54,540 nt of DNA from Desulfovibrionales bacterium (lineage in GTDB: Bacteria; Desulfobacterota; Desulfovibrionia; Desulfovibrionales; Desulfonatronaceae), in NCBI GenBank assembly GCA_007693505.1, contig REDL01000067.1:1-54540 (forward strand), in the 5' to 3' direction. The notes under the pieces were generated by a model, which worked only from the letters and a program-made list of their open reading frames with translations, searched no databases and was not told where the DNA came from. Shown here piece by piece: positions 28,502 to 37,763 of this stretch; positions within the stretch are counted from its first letter, which is position 1; each line of letters begins with the position of its first letter. Made by a program: the position numbers and the translations under genes.

Positions 28502-28714
28502 ATGGAACTTGGAAGTGCAGCACAAGGTCAAGCCGGGGCTGCCATGATGGCCCAGACCCTGCAAAATGCGACCATGGGAGTGGATGTTGTAACAAAAACC
28601 CTTGGCGCCGCCAGTCAGGTCAACACCGGAGCAGGCGGCGGGGAATCGAACACGGATTCACGAGCGGTGGCCGAAGCCACCGGAAAAGGTCTCAAAATCA
28701 ACGCAACAGTCTAA
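28502..28714 (+). CDS. Small putative motility protein (YjfB-like)
   Basis: The 70-residue protein has no signal peptide. It is Ala/Gly/Gln-rich with an amphipathic stretch AAMMAQTLQNATMGVDVVTK followed by TLGAASQ, resembling short YjfB-type putative motility proteins, whose function is unknown. A strong AAGGAGG lies seven bases before the ATG. A sigma-28-like promoter upstream and a large hairpin downstream suggest a monocistronic unit. The family assignment is tentative. Confidence 0.6.
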   Translation: MELGSAAQGQAGAAMMAQTLQNATMGVDVVTKTLGAASQVNTGAGGGESNTDSRAVAEATGKGLKINATV

Positions 28715-28831
28715 ACTGGCGCCCAATAAAACGATGCCGTTTTCGTAACATACGAAAAGTCGGAAAAATATCCCTCATCGTCGTGAGTTGAGACATCGTC
28801 GGCGCTGAAAATCGCCTTTTCGTCAACATGC

Positions 28832-28875
28832 CAACCGGCCGGCCACGGGGTACCCCATGGCCGGCCGGTTGTTTT
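28832..28875. terminator. Large GC-rich hairpin, probably bidirectional terminator
   Basis: CAACCGGCCGGCCA and TGGCCGGCCGGTTG form a 14-bp stem around a CGGGGTACCCCA loop, followed by TTTTGG on the + strand. It lies between the convergent small motility-type gene and the nitroreductase, just after the stop of the latter. Confidence 0.7.
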
Positions 28876-28893
28876 GGAAACTCCTGACGGGAT

Positions 28894-29406
28894 TCACCAT
28901 CCGTTAGTGTGCACCCTGTCTTCCCTGAACCGCTCTGTATGGACAAACTCCTGGGCAGGCCAGCCCAGAGGAATAATGGCATGGGGTTCCACACCGTCAG
29001 GCAGACTGAGAATCCGGCGAACCGCATCCATCCGCTCCTGGATCGGACAGACCCCGGTCCAGACCGTGCCCAGTCCAAGGCCTCTCGCGGCCAGGAGCAG
29101 GTTCTGGACCGCCGCGGCCAAGTCCTGAACCCAGTAGCCGGGGAATTTCTCCAAGGCCAGTTCCGCGCAAACCACGATGCCCACAGGGGCCTGCCGGAGC
29201 ATGCCCACATACGGGTGTATCCGGGACAACGCATCCCTCAAGCCCGGGTCCGTGACGATCACAAAATGCCAAGGCTGGGCATTGCCCGCACTGGGCGCGA
29301 ACATGGCCGCGGCGAGAATCTTTTCCAAATCCGCCGCACCCACCGGCTTATCCGGGTCGAATTTACGAATACTGCGTCGCGTGTGCATTGCTTCAAACAC
29401 GTCCAT
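28894..29406 (-). CDS. Nitroreductase-family flavoprotein
   Basis: The 170-residue protein begins MDVFEAMHTRRSIRKFDPDK and has the FMN-binding pattern of the family (TRRSIRKF, APSAGNAQPWHFVIV, LGLGTVWTG, PLGWP). It probably reduces a nitro, quinone or enone substrate with NAD(P)H; the substrate cannot be told. The start at 29406 is set by GGAGG seven bases upstream. The reading frame remains open further upstream into a remnant of a histidine kinase, so a naive call would fuse the two. Confidence 0.88.
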   Translation of the reverse strand: MDVFEAMHTRRSIRKFDPDKPVGAADLEKILAAAMFAPSAGNAQPWHFVIVTDPGLRDALSRIHPYVGMLRQAPVGIVVCAELALEKFPGYWVQDLAAAVQNLLLAARGLGLGTVWTGVCPIQERMDAVRRILSLPDGVEPHAIIPLGWPAQEFVHTERFREDRVHTNGW

Positions 29407-29459
29407 GGCCATACCTCCGTTTTTTGAAGATCCCCCGTCGTTGCCCCAAGTTCTGCCAC

Positions 29460-29736
29460 GGCAAGGCCAAGAGATTGATCGCGCTCCGATGGGCAGACGG
29501 ATGACAAAGGTTGTTCCTTCCCCGCGCCGACTCTCAAAAAAAATCTCTCCCTGATGTTTGTCCACCACCACATTGTAGGCAATGGTCAGCCCCTGTCCGG
29601 TGCCTTGACCCACCTCCTTGGTGGAATGTCCACCCCGGACTTTCCGCCAAGAGGCGCCCCTTCGCCGTCAAACCGTTTTTCCTGGTAAAGTTGCGGAGGT
29701 GAATCATCCACAACCAGAATACGTCGTGATCTGCTC
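29460..29736 (-). pseudogene. Remnant of a two-component system: receiver start joined to histidine-kinase end
   Basis: Reading the minus strand from about 29736, MSRSRRILVVDDSPPQLY is the beginning of a receiver domain. After some 30 codons of degraded text another frame reads STKEVGQGTGQGLTIAYN and then EIFFESRRGEGTTFVIRLPI, which is the G2 box and end of a histidine-kinase ATPase domain. Everything between (receiver core, HisKA, N and G1 boxes) is missing. The kinase tail runs without a stop into the nitroreductase frame. It is best read as a large internal deletion of a kinase/regulator locus. Confidence 0.7.
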
Positions 29737-29883
29737 ATTCGCCCATCTCCCCAGAACAATCCCCATTGACTCCGGACAGACGGACAATGCGGGTCGCTCT
29801 GACGTCCGTGATGGTTTCGTGGCCGGACCACTCATGCTGCCTGGAAACATGTGCATCCCAAGTAATAATCTCCAGGGAAACGT

Positions 29884-30040
29884 ATTGAAAAAGTCCTTAT
29901 CCGCAGACCGTTCAAAAAAACCAAGACAAGGAGCAATCCGGCACTTACTGGAGAGTCAGGCACCGAATACGAGAAAGTGCCTTTGACAAAAGTACGTGCC
30001 GGAGCAGAGATGTAACAATTGGGACTTTTTGAAAGGAATG
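29884..30040 (-). repeat. Dispersed ~160-bp element, copy 3 (behind the REC-HDOD gene)
   Basis: This copy has TTGAAAAAGTCCTTATCCGC, CCGTTCAAAAAAACCAAG, GGAGCAATCCGGCACTTACT, a small GGCAC...GTGCC stem, TTTGACAAAAGTACGTGCCG and finally GGGACTTTTTGAAA. The ends TTGAAAAAGTCC and GGGACTTTTTGAA are complementary over about 11 bases, the clearest terminal inverted repeat of the family. It touches the stop codon of the REC-HDOD gene. Confidence 0.8.
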
Positions 30041-31276
30041 CTAAGCATTTTCAGACGTTTTCACATCGCTGCCGGTCATCCCGAAAAGCTCCTTGGCCAT
30101 GTCTTCCCAAATGGGAATGCAATCACCAAGGCCGCATGATTCAAGATAATCCCGGCCAGGGCCCTCAACTTTACCCGCGGGGCCTTCAGGCTGGATGCCG
30201 ATAATAAGCGCGTTGGCGCCATGCAGGGCAGTCAACGGCGTGAAATGGGTCGTTGTACTCCGTGCCGGTTCATGGTGAAAGGCGATGGCCTCCACAACGG
30301 GCTCGGCCATTCCCCATAAACCCAGCACGTACGCCCCGAGTTGGGCATGGCTGGCCCCGAGCACTTCTCGCTCCACGGCACCCAGGGACATATTGCGTGT
30401 GCCGACCATCTCCAGCATCTCGTCATACACCTCAGGAAAATTTACGGCAAAGATCAGCTTGCCCACGTCATGGAGTATCCCGGCCAGAAAAGCTTCATCC
30501 TGAATCTCCCGTGAGACACTCTCCGTGACGCAGATTCGTTTGGACAGGGTTGCGGTCATCAGGCTGTGCCGTGAGAGCCGGGCCAGGGAAAAGTGCGGAC
30601 ATTTTTTCGGCTGATACTGGGAAAAAATCTGGATGTGCAGGACAAGGGCCTTTAACGTCTCCGTACCCAGGAGGTTTACGGCCTGGGAGGGACTGGTCAC
30701 CTTGGTGAACATCCCGAAAAAAGAAGAGTTGACCAGTTGCAGGATCTTGGCGGACATGCCCACATCCGTGGAAATGATTTCGCCAATTTTTTTTAGGGAA
30801 CAGCGTGGGGACTGCAGTTCCTCCTGAATGGCCAGGTACAGCTTGGGCAGACTGGGAATCTTTTCCAGACCTGTAGACAAGCAGGTCAAGGCGTCCTCAG
30901 CCAGATAGCGGCGCAACGACAGCAGACGACGCAATACCGCCACCAAATTCTCCGGAGTGCACGGCTTGCTCAAGTACTGGTGCACCACTTTAGTGGAGCC
31001 CATGACCATCTGCTCATCCATATGGCCGGACAAGGCCACACGGGCTGTTTGGGGAAAGTGCTCCTTGACCCTGGTCAGCAATTGGATTCCGTCCATGCCC
31101 GGCATGCGCATGTCCGAAACCACCACGTCCATGGGGGTCGTGGCCATCAGTTCCAAAGCTTCCATCCCGCCGGGAGCGAAATGGAGCTCCCAATCCCTGC
31201 CCTGGTTGCGCAACATCCGTCGCAACCCTTGCAGAATCTGAGGCTCATCATCCACGAACAAGATATGCTTCCCCAT
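30041..31276 (-). CDS. Response regulator with REC and HDOD domains
   Basis: The 411-residue protein has an N-terminal receiver (ILFVDDEPQILQGL; phosphorylatable Asp in VVVSDMRMPGMDG near residue 55; the Lys of LSKPCTPEN) and a C-terminal HDOD domain (IPSLPKLYLAI; AGILHDVGKLIFAVNFPEVYDEM). HDOD proteins work in signalling, often without phosphodiesterase activity; the output is not known. It is encoded alone, with no kinase next to it on this strand, although the hybrid kinase at 33828 is nearby. The dispersed repeat follows its stop codon. Confidence 0.9.
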   Translation of the reverse strand: MGKHILFVDDEPQILQGLRRMLRNQGRDWELHFAPGGMEALELMATTPMDVVVSDMRMPGMDGIQLLTRVKEHFPQTARVALSGHMDEQMVMGSTKVVHQYLSKPCTPENLVAVLRRLLSLRRYLAEDALTCLSTGLEKIPSLPKLYLAIQEELQSPRCSLKKIGEIISTDVGMSAKILQLVNSSFFGMFTKVTSPSQAVNLLGTETLKALVLHIQIFSQYQPKKCPHFSLARLSRHSLMTATLSKRICVTESVSREIQDEAFLAGILHDVGKLIFAVNFPEVYDEMLEMVGTRNMSLGAVEREVLGASHAQLGAYVLGLWGMAEPVVEAIAFHHEPARSTTTHFTPLTALHGANALIIGIQPEGPAGKVEGPGRDYLESCGLGDCIPIWEDMAKELFGMTGSDVKTSENA

Positions 31277-31672
31277 GCAATGCCCCTTTTTTCCGTAGCA
31301 GCTTCGTTCACTTCGCTATTGATAATACTAGCAAATTTCATTAGCCCAGCCAAGAATATTGCGGAGATGATCGCGAGGACGCCGAAAAGAGCATGTCCTC
31401 TCGAAGGATTCGCGCGGCACAGGAGAATCATTGCAAGCCCGCGATAGCCTGAAGTCTGCCGAGGAGTCCATGGATATTGGGGGCAATGCGAGTGTTGCGG
31501 GGTTTCCTGGCCGGGGATTCAGGCCAAAATCATGCTTGACCTTATTGCGAGAGCAGGGAAAAAGAAATGAAACGTGTCCTTGCGTTGGACACATAGCCGG
31601 ACACGATACCCATAGCATGCGCATCAGCTTTAAGCGTTTCAACATCCCCAACCCCACTATCAAGGAGCGTTT
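31277..31672. other. Spacer between the REC-HDOD gene and the exported TPR-like gene
   Basis: It holds divergent upstream regions and, at 31525-31571, one copy of a 47-48 bp direct repeat. Besides that I see no gene; short open frames have no family resemblance. Confidence 0.4.
31525..31571 (+). repeat. 47-bp direct repeat, copy A
   Basis: CAAAATCATGCTTGACCTTA and the following GCGAGAGCAGGGAAAAAGAA recur at 33770-33817 with one substitution and one single-base indel. Copy B is the leader of the hybrid kinase gene, ending at its first ATG. The two copies bracket the exported TPR-like gene. Confidence 0.85.
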
Positions 31673-33403
31673 ATGAGCATCGGTCGATTCATTCTCTCCA
31701 TCTGCATCCTCTTGCTGTCACTGCTGTTTATCGGCAGCGCCCTTGCACATGGCGCGTACCCCAAACCGGAAAAATTCCTCGAACACGACGATCCCGCTGG
31801 CTATGCCCAGGCTGCCATGGATTTCTTGGCTGAAAACCCTGACTCCGTTTTAGCGCCGCGTGTCGCGCTTGATCTGCTCATGGTCGCAACCGTTTTTCAC
31901 AACACGCAGTATGCAGACATGATGACTAAATTATTGGTCCTGGATTATGCACAAAGTCTGCAAGCGCGGTATTTTCGCAGCACGTTCCCTGATGCCGACA
32001 GCTACCGTGCCCTGCTTGCCAGGACGCTTGACGAATTCGCCAGAGAGCCGAACGCTGCCTTCCCGGCCCAGTATGCCCATGGGCTTGGCTTTGCCTTGGA
32101 CGATTTTGGCGATCAGCTGCTCTCCGACGCCGATTTTCTGCTGAAATCCGCATACGTGCTTGGGGCGGCGGGTGAGGCTGAAGCCAAGCAGGATTTCCTG
32201 GCACGGCTGGCACCGATGGTCTCCAAGGACGACGAACTGGGATCAATCATGGCGCTTGCCGCAGGCGCCCAAAAAAACATCGTGGAAACGACGCGAGAAC
32301 TGCATGCGATATCCAGAAACAATACAGCCCTCTTTCTGCGCGACCTGTTTATCTTCCTGATGACGGAAACCGAACGGGAAACACCAGCGATGCGGCAGGT
32401 GGCCGCCGAGGCCTACATCGAGGCGAAAAGATTCCGTGACGCACTCCCCATACTTGAACGCCAACCCCTTGAAGAGCATGGCGAAAAGATCTTCTTCCAG
32501 CGGGCATGGTCCCATGCCGCCCTTGGTGAACACGAAAAGGCGCTCGGCCTTCTCAGACAGCTTGATGAGCACTACCCGGGCAGTCCCTGGCGTGTTCCCG
32601 GACGCCAACTGACCGATGCCCTGGAGCAGTATGACGTTCGGCTGGAGGCATTCACCGAAGCCCTGCTTACGTTGACCGCAACCATCACCGACCTGGATGC
32701 ATTCGAAGGTACGCTGTTCTTCACGCCTGAGGGCTCAGCCGTTCCGATGTCGCTGTATCTGGCCCTGAGCATGGAAAACAATTTTCTTGAAGCGCAACTG
32801 CGGCGAGAAGATTCATTGAAATACGCCTACAAAACCTCTCCGGAGGGCTCGATGCTCTTCGCCAAAGGGGACAACGTGATTCACCGTTTCCTTGAGCCCG
32901 GTCCGGCGCCTTCATTCAAGCTCGATCTGCAGCGTGACATGCACGGCCGTTTCCAGCTGGACCTTTCGGCACATCTCGTCGACGACCTCCAGGACATCGC
33001 TCTCAGCAACCGCACTTTCCTTGAATCGCCCTATCTCACGACTCGTGAGGGAGCCATGGAGTTGATGCAGTACACGATGCAATCCGGGTATTTGCTCGGT
33101 GAGATCATCAAAACAGACGAACAGCCTACTCAGACGCGTTTGACGCTACTGATGCTCGATGCCCGCGACCCGGAAACCACGGCCTCCGGTTCCCTCATTC
33201 TCAATGACACCGGACAGCTTGTCGGCCTGGAAATGAAGAATGTCGAGGTGCGCGATGTGCAATACGGCGAGTCCTCAGCCGTGACGTTCTCCCCCCCCGA
33301 ATGGCCGATGCTCGATGTCGTCGAAAGCAGGGAGTTCAACATCGGCTCTTTCTTCAACATCCTCGGCAATCTTGCCCAGCTGTTCATGGACCTCGAAGAC
33401 TGA
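31673..33403 (+). CDS. Exported TPR-like protein of unknown function
   Basis: The 576-residue protein has a clear signal peptide (FILSICILLLSLLFIGSALA, then HGAYP). The body is largely helical with repeated short helix pairs (for example YIEAKRFRDALPILERQPLE and HAALGEHEKALGLLRQLDEH) resembling degenerate TPR units up to about residue 330. The C-terminal third looks beta-rich and lacks recognised motifs. AAGGAG precedes the ATG. It ends before an intrinsic terminator and is probably transcribed alone. I do not recognise a family; a periplasmic scaffold or lipid/polysaccharide-related role is only a guess. Confidence 0.8.
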   Translation: MSIGRFILSICILLLSLLFIGSALAHGAYPKPEKFLEHDDPAGYAQAAMDFLAENPDSVLAPRVALDLLMVATVFHNTQYADMMTKLLVLDYAQSLQARYFRSTFPDADSYRALLARTLDEFAREPNAAFPAQYAHGLGFALDDFGDQLLSDADFLLKSAYVLGAAGEAEAKQDFLARLAPMVSKDDELGSIMALAAGAQKNIVETTRELHAISRNNTALFLRDLFIFLMTETERETPAMRQVAAEAYIEAKRFRDALPILERQPLEEHGEKIFFQRAWSHAALGEHEKALGLLRQLDEHYPGSPWRVPGRQLTDALEQYDVRLEAFTEALLTLTATITDLDAFEGTLFFTPEGSAVPMSLYLALSMENNFLEAQLRREDSLKYAYKTSPEGSMLFAKGDNVIHRFLEPGPAPSFKLDLQRDMHGRFQLDLSAHLVDDLQDIALSNRTFLESPYLTTREGAMELMQYTMQSGYLLGEIIKTDEQPTQTRLTLLMLDARDPETTASGSLILNDTGQLVGLEMKNVEVRDVQYGESSAVTFSPPEWPMLDVVESREFNIGSFFNILGNLAQLFMDLED

Positions 33404-33427
33404 AATATTCCCAACTCCATGATTATC

Positions 33428-33466
33428 ACCCAAAAGCCCTGATTTTTTTAGGGCTTTTGGGTATTT
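33428..33466 (+). terminator. Intrinsic terminator of the exported TPR-like gene
   Basis: ACCCAAAAGCCCT and AGGGCTTTTGGGT form a 13-bp stem around a T-rich loop, followed by ATTT. It lies 25 bp after the stop codon. The T-rich loop could also act on the opposite strand. Confidence 0.75.
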
Positions 33467-33769
33467 CGGGACAGATTCGGATAGTTGACTGGCAAAGGGC
33501 GACACCACCAGGGCCGGACATGCCTGGGGGTCATCGTCAGAAAGCACACCAGTACGCCCCATGAGGTGCCGCAAGCCCAGCCCCAGATCGGACATGCCCT
33601 ATAAACTGGACAAGGGACGCAAGGATGGCAAGCAGGCCAACCTGAGAACCAGGTAGCGCCAAAGTCATGGGGGGGGTATATCGATTATTCTCAAGGCCTT
33701 GCTTTCCACTCTTGCGCATCGCCTCAAGGCAGGAGCGATCAGTCTCTCAAGGTTGCAGAATATTCTGTG
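33467..33769. other. Spacer upstream of the hybrid kinase, no gene recognised
   Basis: Open frames are short and do not resemble known proteins. The stretch contains a run of seven G near 33670. It should contain the kinase promoter. Confidence 0.35.
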
Positions 33770-33817
33770 CAAAATCCATGCTTGACCTTATTTCGAGAGC
33801 AGGGAAAAAGAAATGAA
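33770..33817 (+). repeat. 48-bp direct repeat, copy B (kinase leader)
   Basis: This near-identical copy of 31525-31571 ends at the first in-frame ATG of the hybrid kinase gene. See copy A. Confidence 0.85.
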
Positions 33818-33827
33818 GGAGTTCTTC

Positions 33828-36800
33828 ATGTCCCAGAAACAAGCCCAGGATGTGCATTCCCCTGAAACAGGCTTTCCCAACGCTCACGAAATCCTGATGG
33901 ATTCCCCGATCGGCATCTTCACGTCCACTCCGGAGGGGAAATTTCTCTACGCCAACCAGGCCCTGGCGGACATGTACGGATATGCCTCGCCACAAGACAT
34001 GGTGGCTTCGGTCCAGGATATTGCCGCTGAATTGTTCGCAGATCCCCAGGATATCCTCGTCCTCAGCCGCCTCTTGGCCGGGGATGGACTGATCAAAAAC
34101 TACGAATGCCAACACGTTCGCCGGGACGGTTCCCATTTCTGGACATCAGGGAGCATCCGGGCCGTCCCCGCGGAAGATGGGAGTGTTGCCCATTATCAAG
34201 GCTTTGTTACGGACATTACCGACCGCAAGACAGCCGAGGAGGCGCTGCGCAAAAGCGAGAATCTGTTCAAGAACGTGTTTGAGACATTGCCTATTGGACT
34301 GTGGATCGCGGACAAGAACGGAAAACTGCTGCAAGGCAACCCAGCAGGGGTGAAAATTTGGGGGGCGGAGCCCGATGCGGAGCAGAAAGTGTACGGAATT
34401 TTCAGGGCCAGACGTCTGCCCTCCGGAGAAAATATTACATCGGATGACTGGGCATTGGCGCATTCCGTGAACAAGGGTGAAACCATTGTCGATGAACTCC
34501 TGGAAATCGAGGCCTTTGATGGAAAGAAAAAAATTATCCTCAACTACACGGCACCAGTGCTGGATGAAGCCGGAAACATTGAAGCGGCCATCGTCGTCAA
34601 TCGGGACATTACCGAATCATACCGCGCAGAGGAGGAATTGCGGTTCAAGAGTGCACTGCTTGAGGGAATCATGGAGAGCTCTCTTGCCCCAATTTTCTCT
34701 TTAGATCGCGAATACCGCTACACCAGCTTCAACAAAAGCCATGCCTGGGGCATGCGGGCTCTTTACGGCGTGGACATCCAGATTGGGCACAGCCTGTATG
34801 AGTATCAAACCGTCGAGGAAGACAGGAAAAAATCTCGACGGAATATCGACAGGGCTCTGCGTGGTGAATCGTTCATCGATCAGGCTTTTTCCGGTAAGCA
34901 GGAGTTATCCAGGGTGTACGTGGAGGTTACCCATAGTCCGATCCGTGACGAGCAGGGCCAGGTTATCGGCGTTAGTATTTTTGCTCGGGACATGACCGAT
35001 CGCAAGCGCGCCGAGGAAGCGCTTCAGGAGAGCGAGGAACGATTCAAGGCCCTGCACAATGCATCGTTCGGTGGTATCATCATTCACGACAACGGCATCA
35101 TTCTGGAATGCAATCAGGGATTGTCGGCAATTACCGGATACAGCTATGATGAACTTATCGGGATGGATGGACTCCAGTTGGTCGCGGAGCAATCCCGTGA
35201 TCAGGTGAAAAACAATATTCTGGCCGGACATGAGCAGCCCTATGAAGCATTCGGACTGCGCAAGAATGGCCAGGAATACCCTCTTCGCCTTGAAGCCCGG
35301 AACATTGCGTATAAAGGAAGAAAGGTCCGGGTGGCTGAGTTCAGGGACATCACCGCGAGAAAAAGCGCTGAGGAAGAACTCCGCAAGTTCAAGACCATTT
35401 CGGACCAGGCCGTGCATGGCATCGGCATAACCGACATGCAGGGCAATTTACTCTACATCAACACCTATTTTGCACAGATCCACGGATACCAGCCCGAGGA
35501 GTTGTTGGGACGGAATCTCGCTGTTTTTCACAATGACCGGCAATTGGCGGAAGTTCGGAAATTTTGCGAGATGCTCGCTGCTGAAGGACAATTAATCAAC
35601 CAGGAGGTCTGGCACGCGCACAAAAACGGTAACGTCTTTCCAATGCTGATGAGCGGCGTTGTGATCAGGGATGAACAGGAAGAACCCAAATTTCTCGCCG
35701 CAACGGCCATCGACATCACGGAAAGGAAGCAGGTCGAAGAGGCGTTGCGCGAGAATGAGGAACGGTTTCGAATCCTGTTCAGCCACAACCCGGATCCGCT
35801 GTTCATCTGGCGGATGGATGACTTCCTGTTCGACGTCAACGATGCGGCCTGCCGGCTTCTCGGGTACACCAGAGAGGAATTGTTGGGCATGACCCTGGCG
35901 GATATCCAGGCACCCTCGGTTCGGGGCCGCCCTGGCACCATCGTCAGCACGGAAGTGACCCTGTCGGCCTTTCAAACCCTTGATCTGCACAAGGATGGCA
36001 CCGAGATCCCGGTGGAAGTCGTCACCGCGCCAATCACCCTGCAGGGCGAATCCTACGCCCTGTCCGCGACCCGGGACATCACGGAGCGCAAACGCGCTCA
36101 AACCGCCCTGGCCATGGCCAAGGAACAGGCCGAAGCCGCCAACCGGGCCAAGTCCGAATTCCTGGCGAACATGTCCCATGAAATCCGCACCCCGCTGAAC
36201 GGAATTCTGGGCACAATGCAGCTTCTGGAGACGACCTCCCTGAATGACAACCAGAGGCAAATATTGCGCATGACCACCAAGTCGGCCCATCGCCTGACGA
36301 GCCTGCTCTCCGACATCCTGGACCTGTCCATGGTTGAGGCCGGCAAGATGGCAATCCATGAGGCGGAATTCGTGGTCCAAGAACTCGCTGATTCCGTGTC
36401 CGATTTATTCAAGATCACGGCCAGGAACAAAGGTATCCACCTGGAATGCCAGATTGATCCCCGCATTCCTGACAAGCTCGTCGGCGATGCGACACGAGTC
36501 AGACAGATTTTGTTCAACTTGGTGGGCAATGCGCTCAAATTCACGAAGGAGGGCATTGTCCGGTTGGATATGACTTCGCTGGGCACCTTCAAGGAGAAGA
36601 CGTTCAGCATGTTGTTCATCATTTCCGACACCGGCGTCGGCATCCCGGAAGACAAGTTGGATGGCCTGTTCCAACCTTTTGCCCAGGCTGACTGCTCCTA
36701 CACCCGCAACTTCCAGGGTGCCGGGTTGGGGTTGGCCATCGTCAAACGCATTGTGGATCTGATGGGTGGAACAATAAGCATTGAAAGCCAGCCCGGCGAA

Positions 36801-37271
36801 GGTACGGCGCTCTATGTCGCCCTGCCCTTCAAACTGTCTGAGCAGGAAGAAATGGTCCCGGAACACGGACCAAGGCAGTTGACCAAAGCGCACCAAGGCC
36901 TGCGCATTCTCCTGGCCGAGGACGAGCCGTCCAGTTCCTTTCCCGCGATCAAACTCCTGGAAAAGGCCGGACATGCCGTGACCCTGGCCGAGGATGGACA
37001 GCAGGCTATCGCCATGCTGACGGAGCAGAGCTTCGACGTGATCCTGATGGATATCCAGATGCCGGTGATGAACGGCGTGGAAACAACCCAAGTCATCCGC
37101 TCATCCGCGAACCTGGGCACCAAAAAAGACATCCCCATCATTGCCCTGACCGCCTATGCCATGCTTGGGGACCGGGAAAAGTTCCTGGATGCCGGGATGA
37201 ACGACTACTTGGCCAAGCCGGTGAAGATGGAGGATTTGGCCAAGATGTTGGCACGAGTAGTCCCATGGTAA
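33828..37271 (+). CDS. Hybrid sensor histidine kinase with six PAS domains
   Basis: The 1,147-residue soluble protein has about six PAS units in series, recognisable by repeated ends such as VTDITDRKTAEEAL, VNRDITESYRAEEEL, ARDMTDRKRAEEAL, FRDITARKSAEEEL, AIDITERKQVEEAL and TRDITERKRAQTAL. HisKA follows with SHEIRTPLNG (phospho-His near residue 784), then the ATPase boxes (LVGNALKFT; DTGVGIP; GAGLGLAIVKRIV) and a C-terminal receiver (ILLAEDEPSS; Asp in ILMDIQMPVMNG near 1073). No membrane segment is seen, so sensing is cytoplasmic. ATG at 33828 is preferred because AAGGAG precedes it; an ATG 15 bases earlier has no ribosome site. The cognate regulator is unknown; the REC-HDOD protein is a candidate by proximity. 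Confidence 0.93.
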   Translation: MSQKQAQDVHSPETGFPNAHEILMDSPIGIFTSTPEGKFLYANQALADMYGYASPQDMVASVQDIAAELFADPQDILVLSRLLAGDGLIKNYECQHVRRDGSHFWTSGSIRAVPAEDGSVAHYQGFVTDITDRKTAEEALRKSENLFKNVFETLPIGLWIADKNGKLLQGNPAGVKIWGAEPDAEQKVYGIFRARRLPSGENITSDDWALAHSVNKGETIVDELLEIEAFDGKKKIILNYTAPVLDEAGNIEAAIVVNRDITESYRAEEELRFKSALLEGIMESSLAPIFSLDREYRYTSFNKSHAWGMRALYGVDIQIGHSLYEYQTVEEDRKKSRRNIDRALRGESFIDQAFSGKQELSRVYVEVTHSPIRDEQGQVIGVSIFARDMTDRKRAEEALQESEERFKALHNASFGGIIIHDNGIILECNQGLSAITGYSYDELIGMDGLQLVAEQSRDQVKNNILAGHEQPYEAFGLRKNGQEYPLRLEARNIAYKGRKVRVAEFRDITARKSAEEELRKFKTISDQAVHGIGITDMQGNLLYINTYFAQIHGYQPEELLGRNLAVFHNDRQLAEVRKFCEMLAAEGQLINQEVWHAHKNGNVFPMLMSGVVIRDEQEEPKFLAATAIDITERKQVEEALRENEERFRILFSHNPDPLFIWRMDDFLFDVNDAACRLLGYTREELLGMTLADIQAPSVRGRPGTIVSTEVTLSAFQTLDLHKDGTEIPVEVVTAPITLQGESYALSATRDITERKRAQTALAMAKEQAEAANRAKSEFLANMSHEIRTPLNGILGTMQLLETTSLNDNQRQILRMTTKSAHRLTSLLSDILDLSMVEAGKMAIHEAEFVVQELADSVSDLFKITARNKGIHLECQIDPRIPDKLVGDATRVRQILFNLVGNALKFTKEGIVRLDMTSLGTFKEKTFSMLFIISDTGVGIPEDKLDGLFQPFAQADCSYTRNFQGAGLGLAIVKRIVDLMGGTISIESQPGEGTALYVALPFKLSEQEEMVPEHGPRQLTKAHQGLRILLAEDEPSSSFPAIKLLEKAGHAVTLAEDGQQAIAMLTEQSFDVILMDIQMPVMNGVETTQVIRSSANLGTKKDIPIIALTAYAMLGDREKFLDAGMNDYLAKPVKMEDLAKMLARVVPW

Positions 37272-37453
37272 ATCCCCCACACCCCCTCTTGGCCGCCGGC
37301 CCGACTCGCCTGGAGGTTCCCCGCCCGCCAAGCTTCATGATCGCTTTTCAGATCAACGCCCATTGCGTATGCATTGGCCTGGAAAAACACGGATGATATT
37401 ATTGTGCAAAATCACTCCTGGCCCGAACATCAACAGCAACAAGGAGCAATGCA

Positions 37454-37726
37454 ATGCCGAAATTCGTGATCGAACGTGAAATCCCCGGTGCAGGCAAACT
37501 CTCATCAGCGGAACTGCAGGGCATCTCGCAAAAGTCGTGCAGCGTTCTGGGTGCACTGGGACCGCAAGTCCAGTGGGTCCACAGCTACGTGACCGACGAC
37601 AAGGTCTACTGCGTTTACATCGCTCCAGACGAAGCCTCTGTTCGAAAGCATGCTGAAATGGGCGGATTTCCCGCGAATGCCGTTTCAGAAGTCCACTCTG
37701 TCATCGACCCAACCACCGCGGAATAA
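37454..37726 (+). CDS. DUF4242-family small protein
   Basis: The 90-residue protein starts MPKFVIEREIPGAGKLSSAE and continues with HSYVTDDKVYCVYIAPDE and GGFPANAVSEVHSVIDPTT, the pattern of the DUF4242 family of small ferredoxin-like-fold proteins. The function of the family is not established. AAGGAG lies upstream. It is monocistronic between the hybrid kinase and convergent PEP-CTERM gene. Confidence 0.9.
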   Translation: MPKFVIEREIPGAGKLSSAELQGISQKSCSVLGALGPQVQWVHSYVTDDKVYCVYIAPDEASVRKHAEMGGFPANAVSEVHSVIDPTTAE

Positions 37727-37763
37727 CCGGCCTTCATCAGAGAGTGGGCAAAAACTCCTGCCC

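Noticed and set aside
29412-29613. A true kinase-nitroreductase fusion protein
   Set aside because: The kinase part lacks everything before its G2 box, and a good ribosome site precedes the nitroreductase start.
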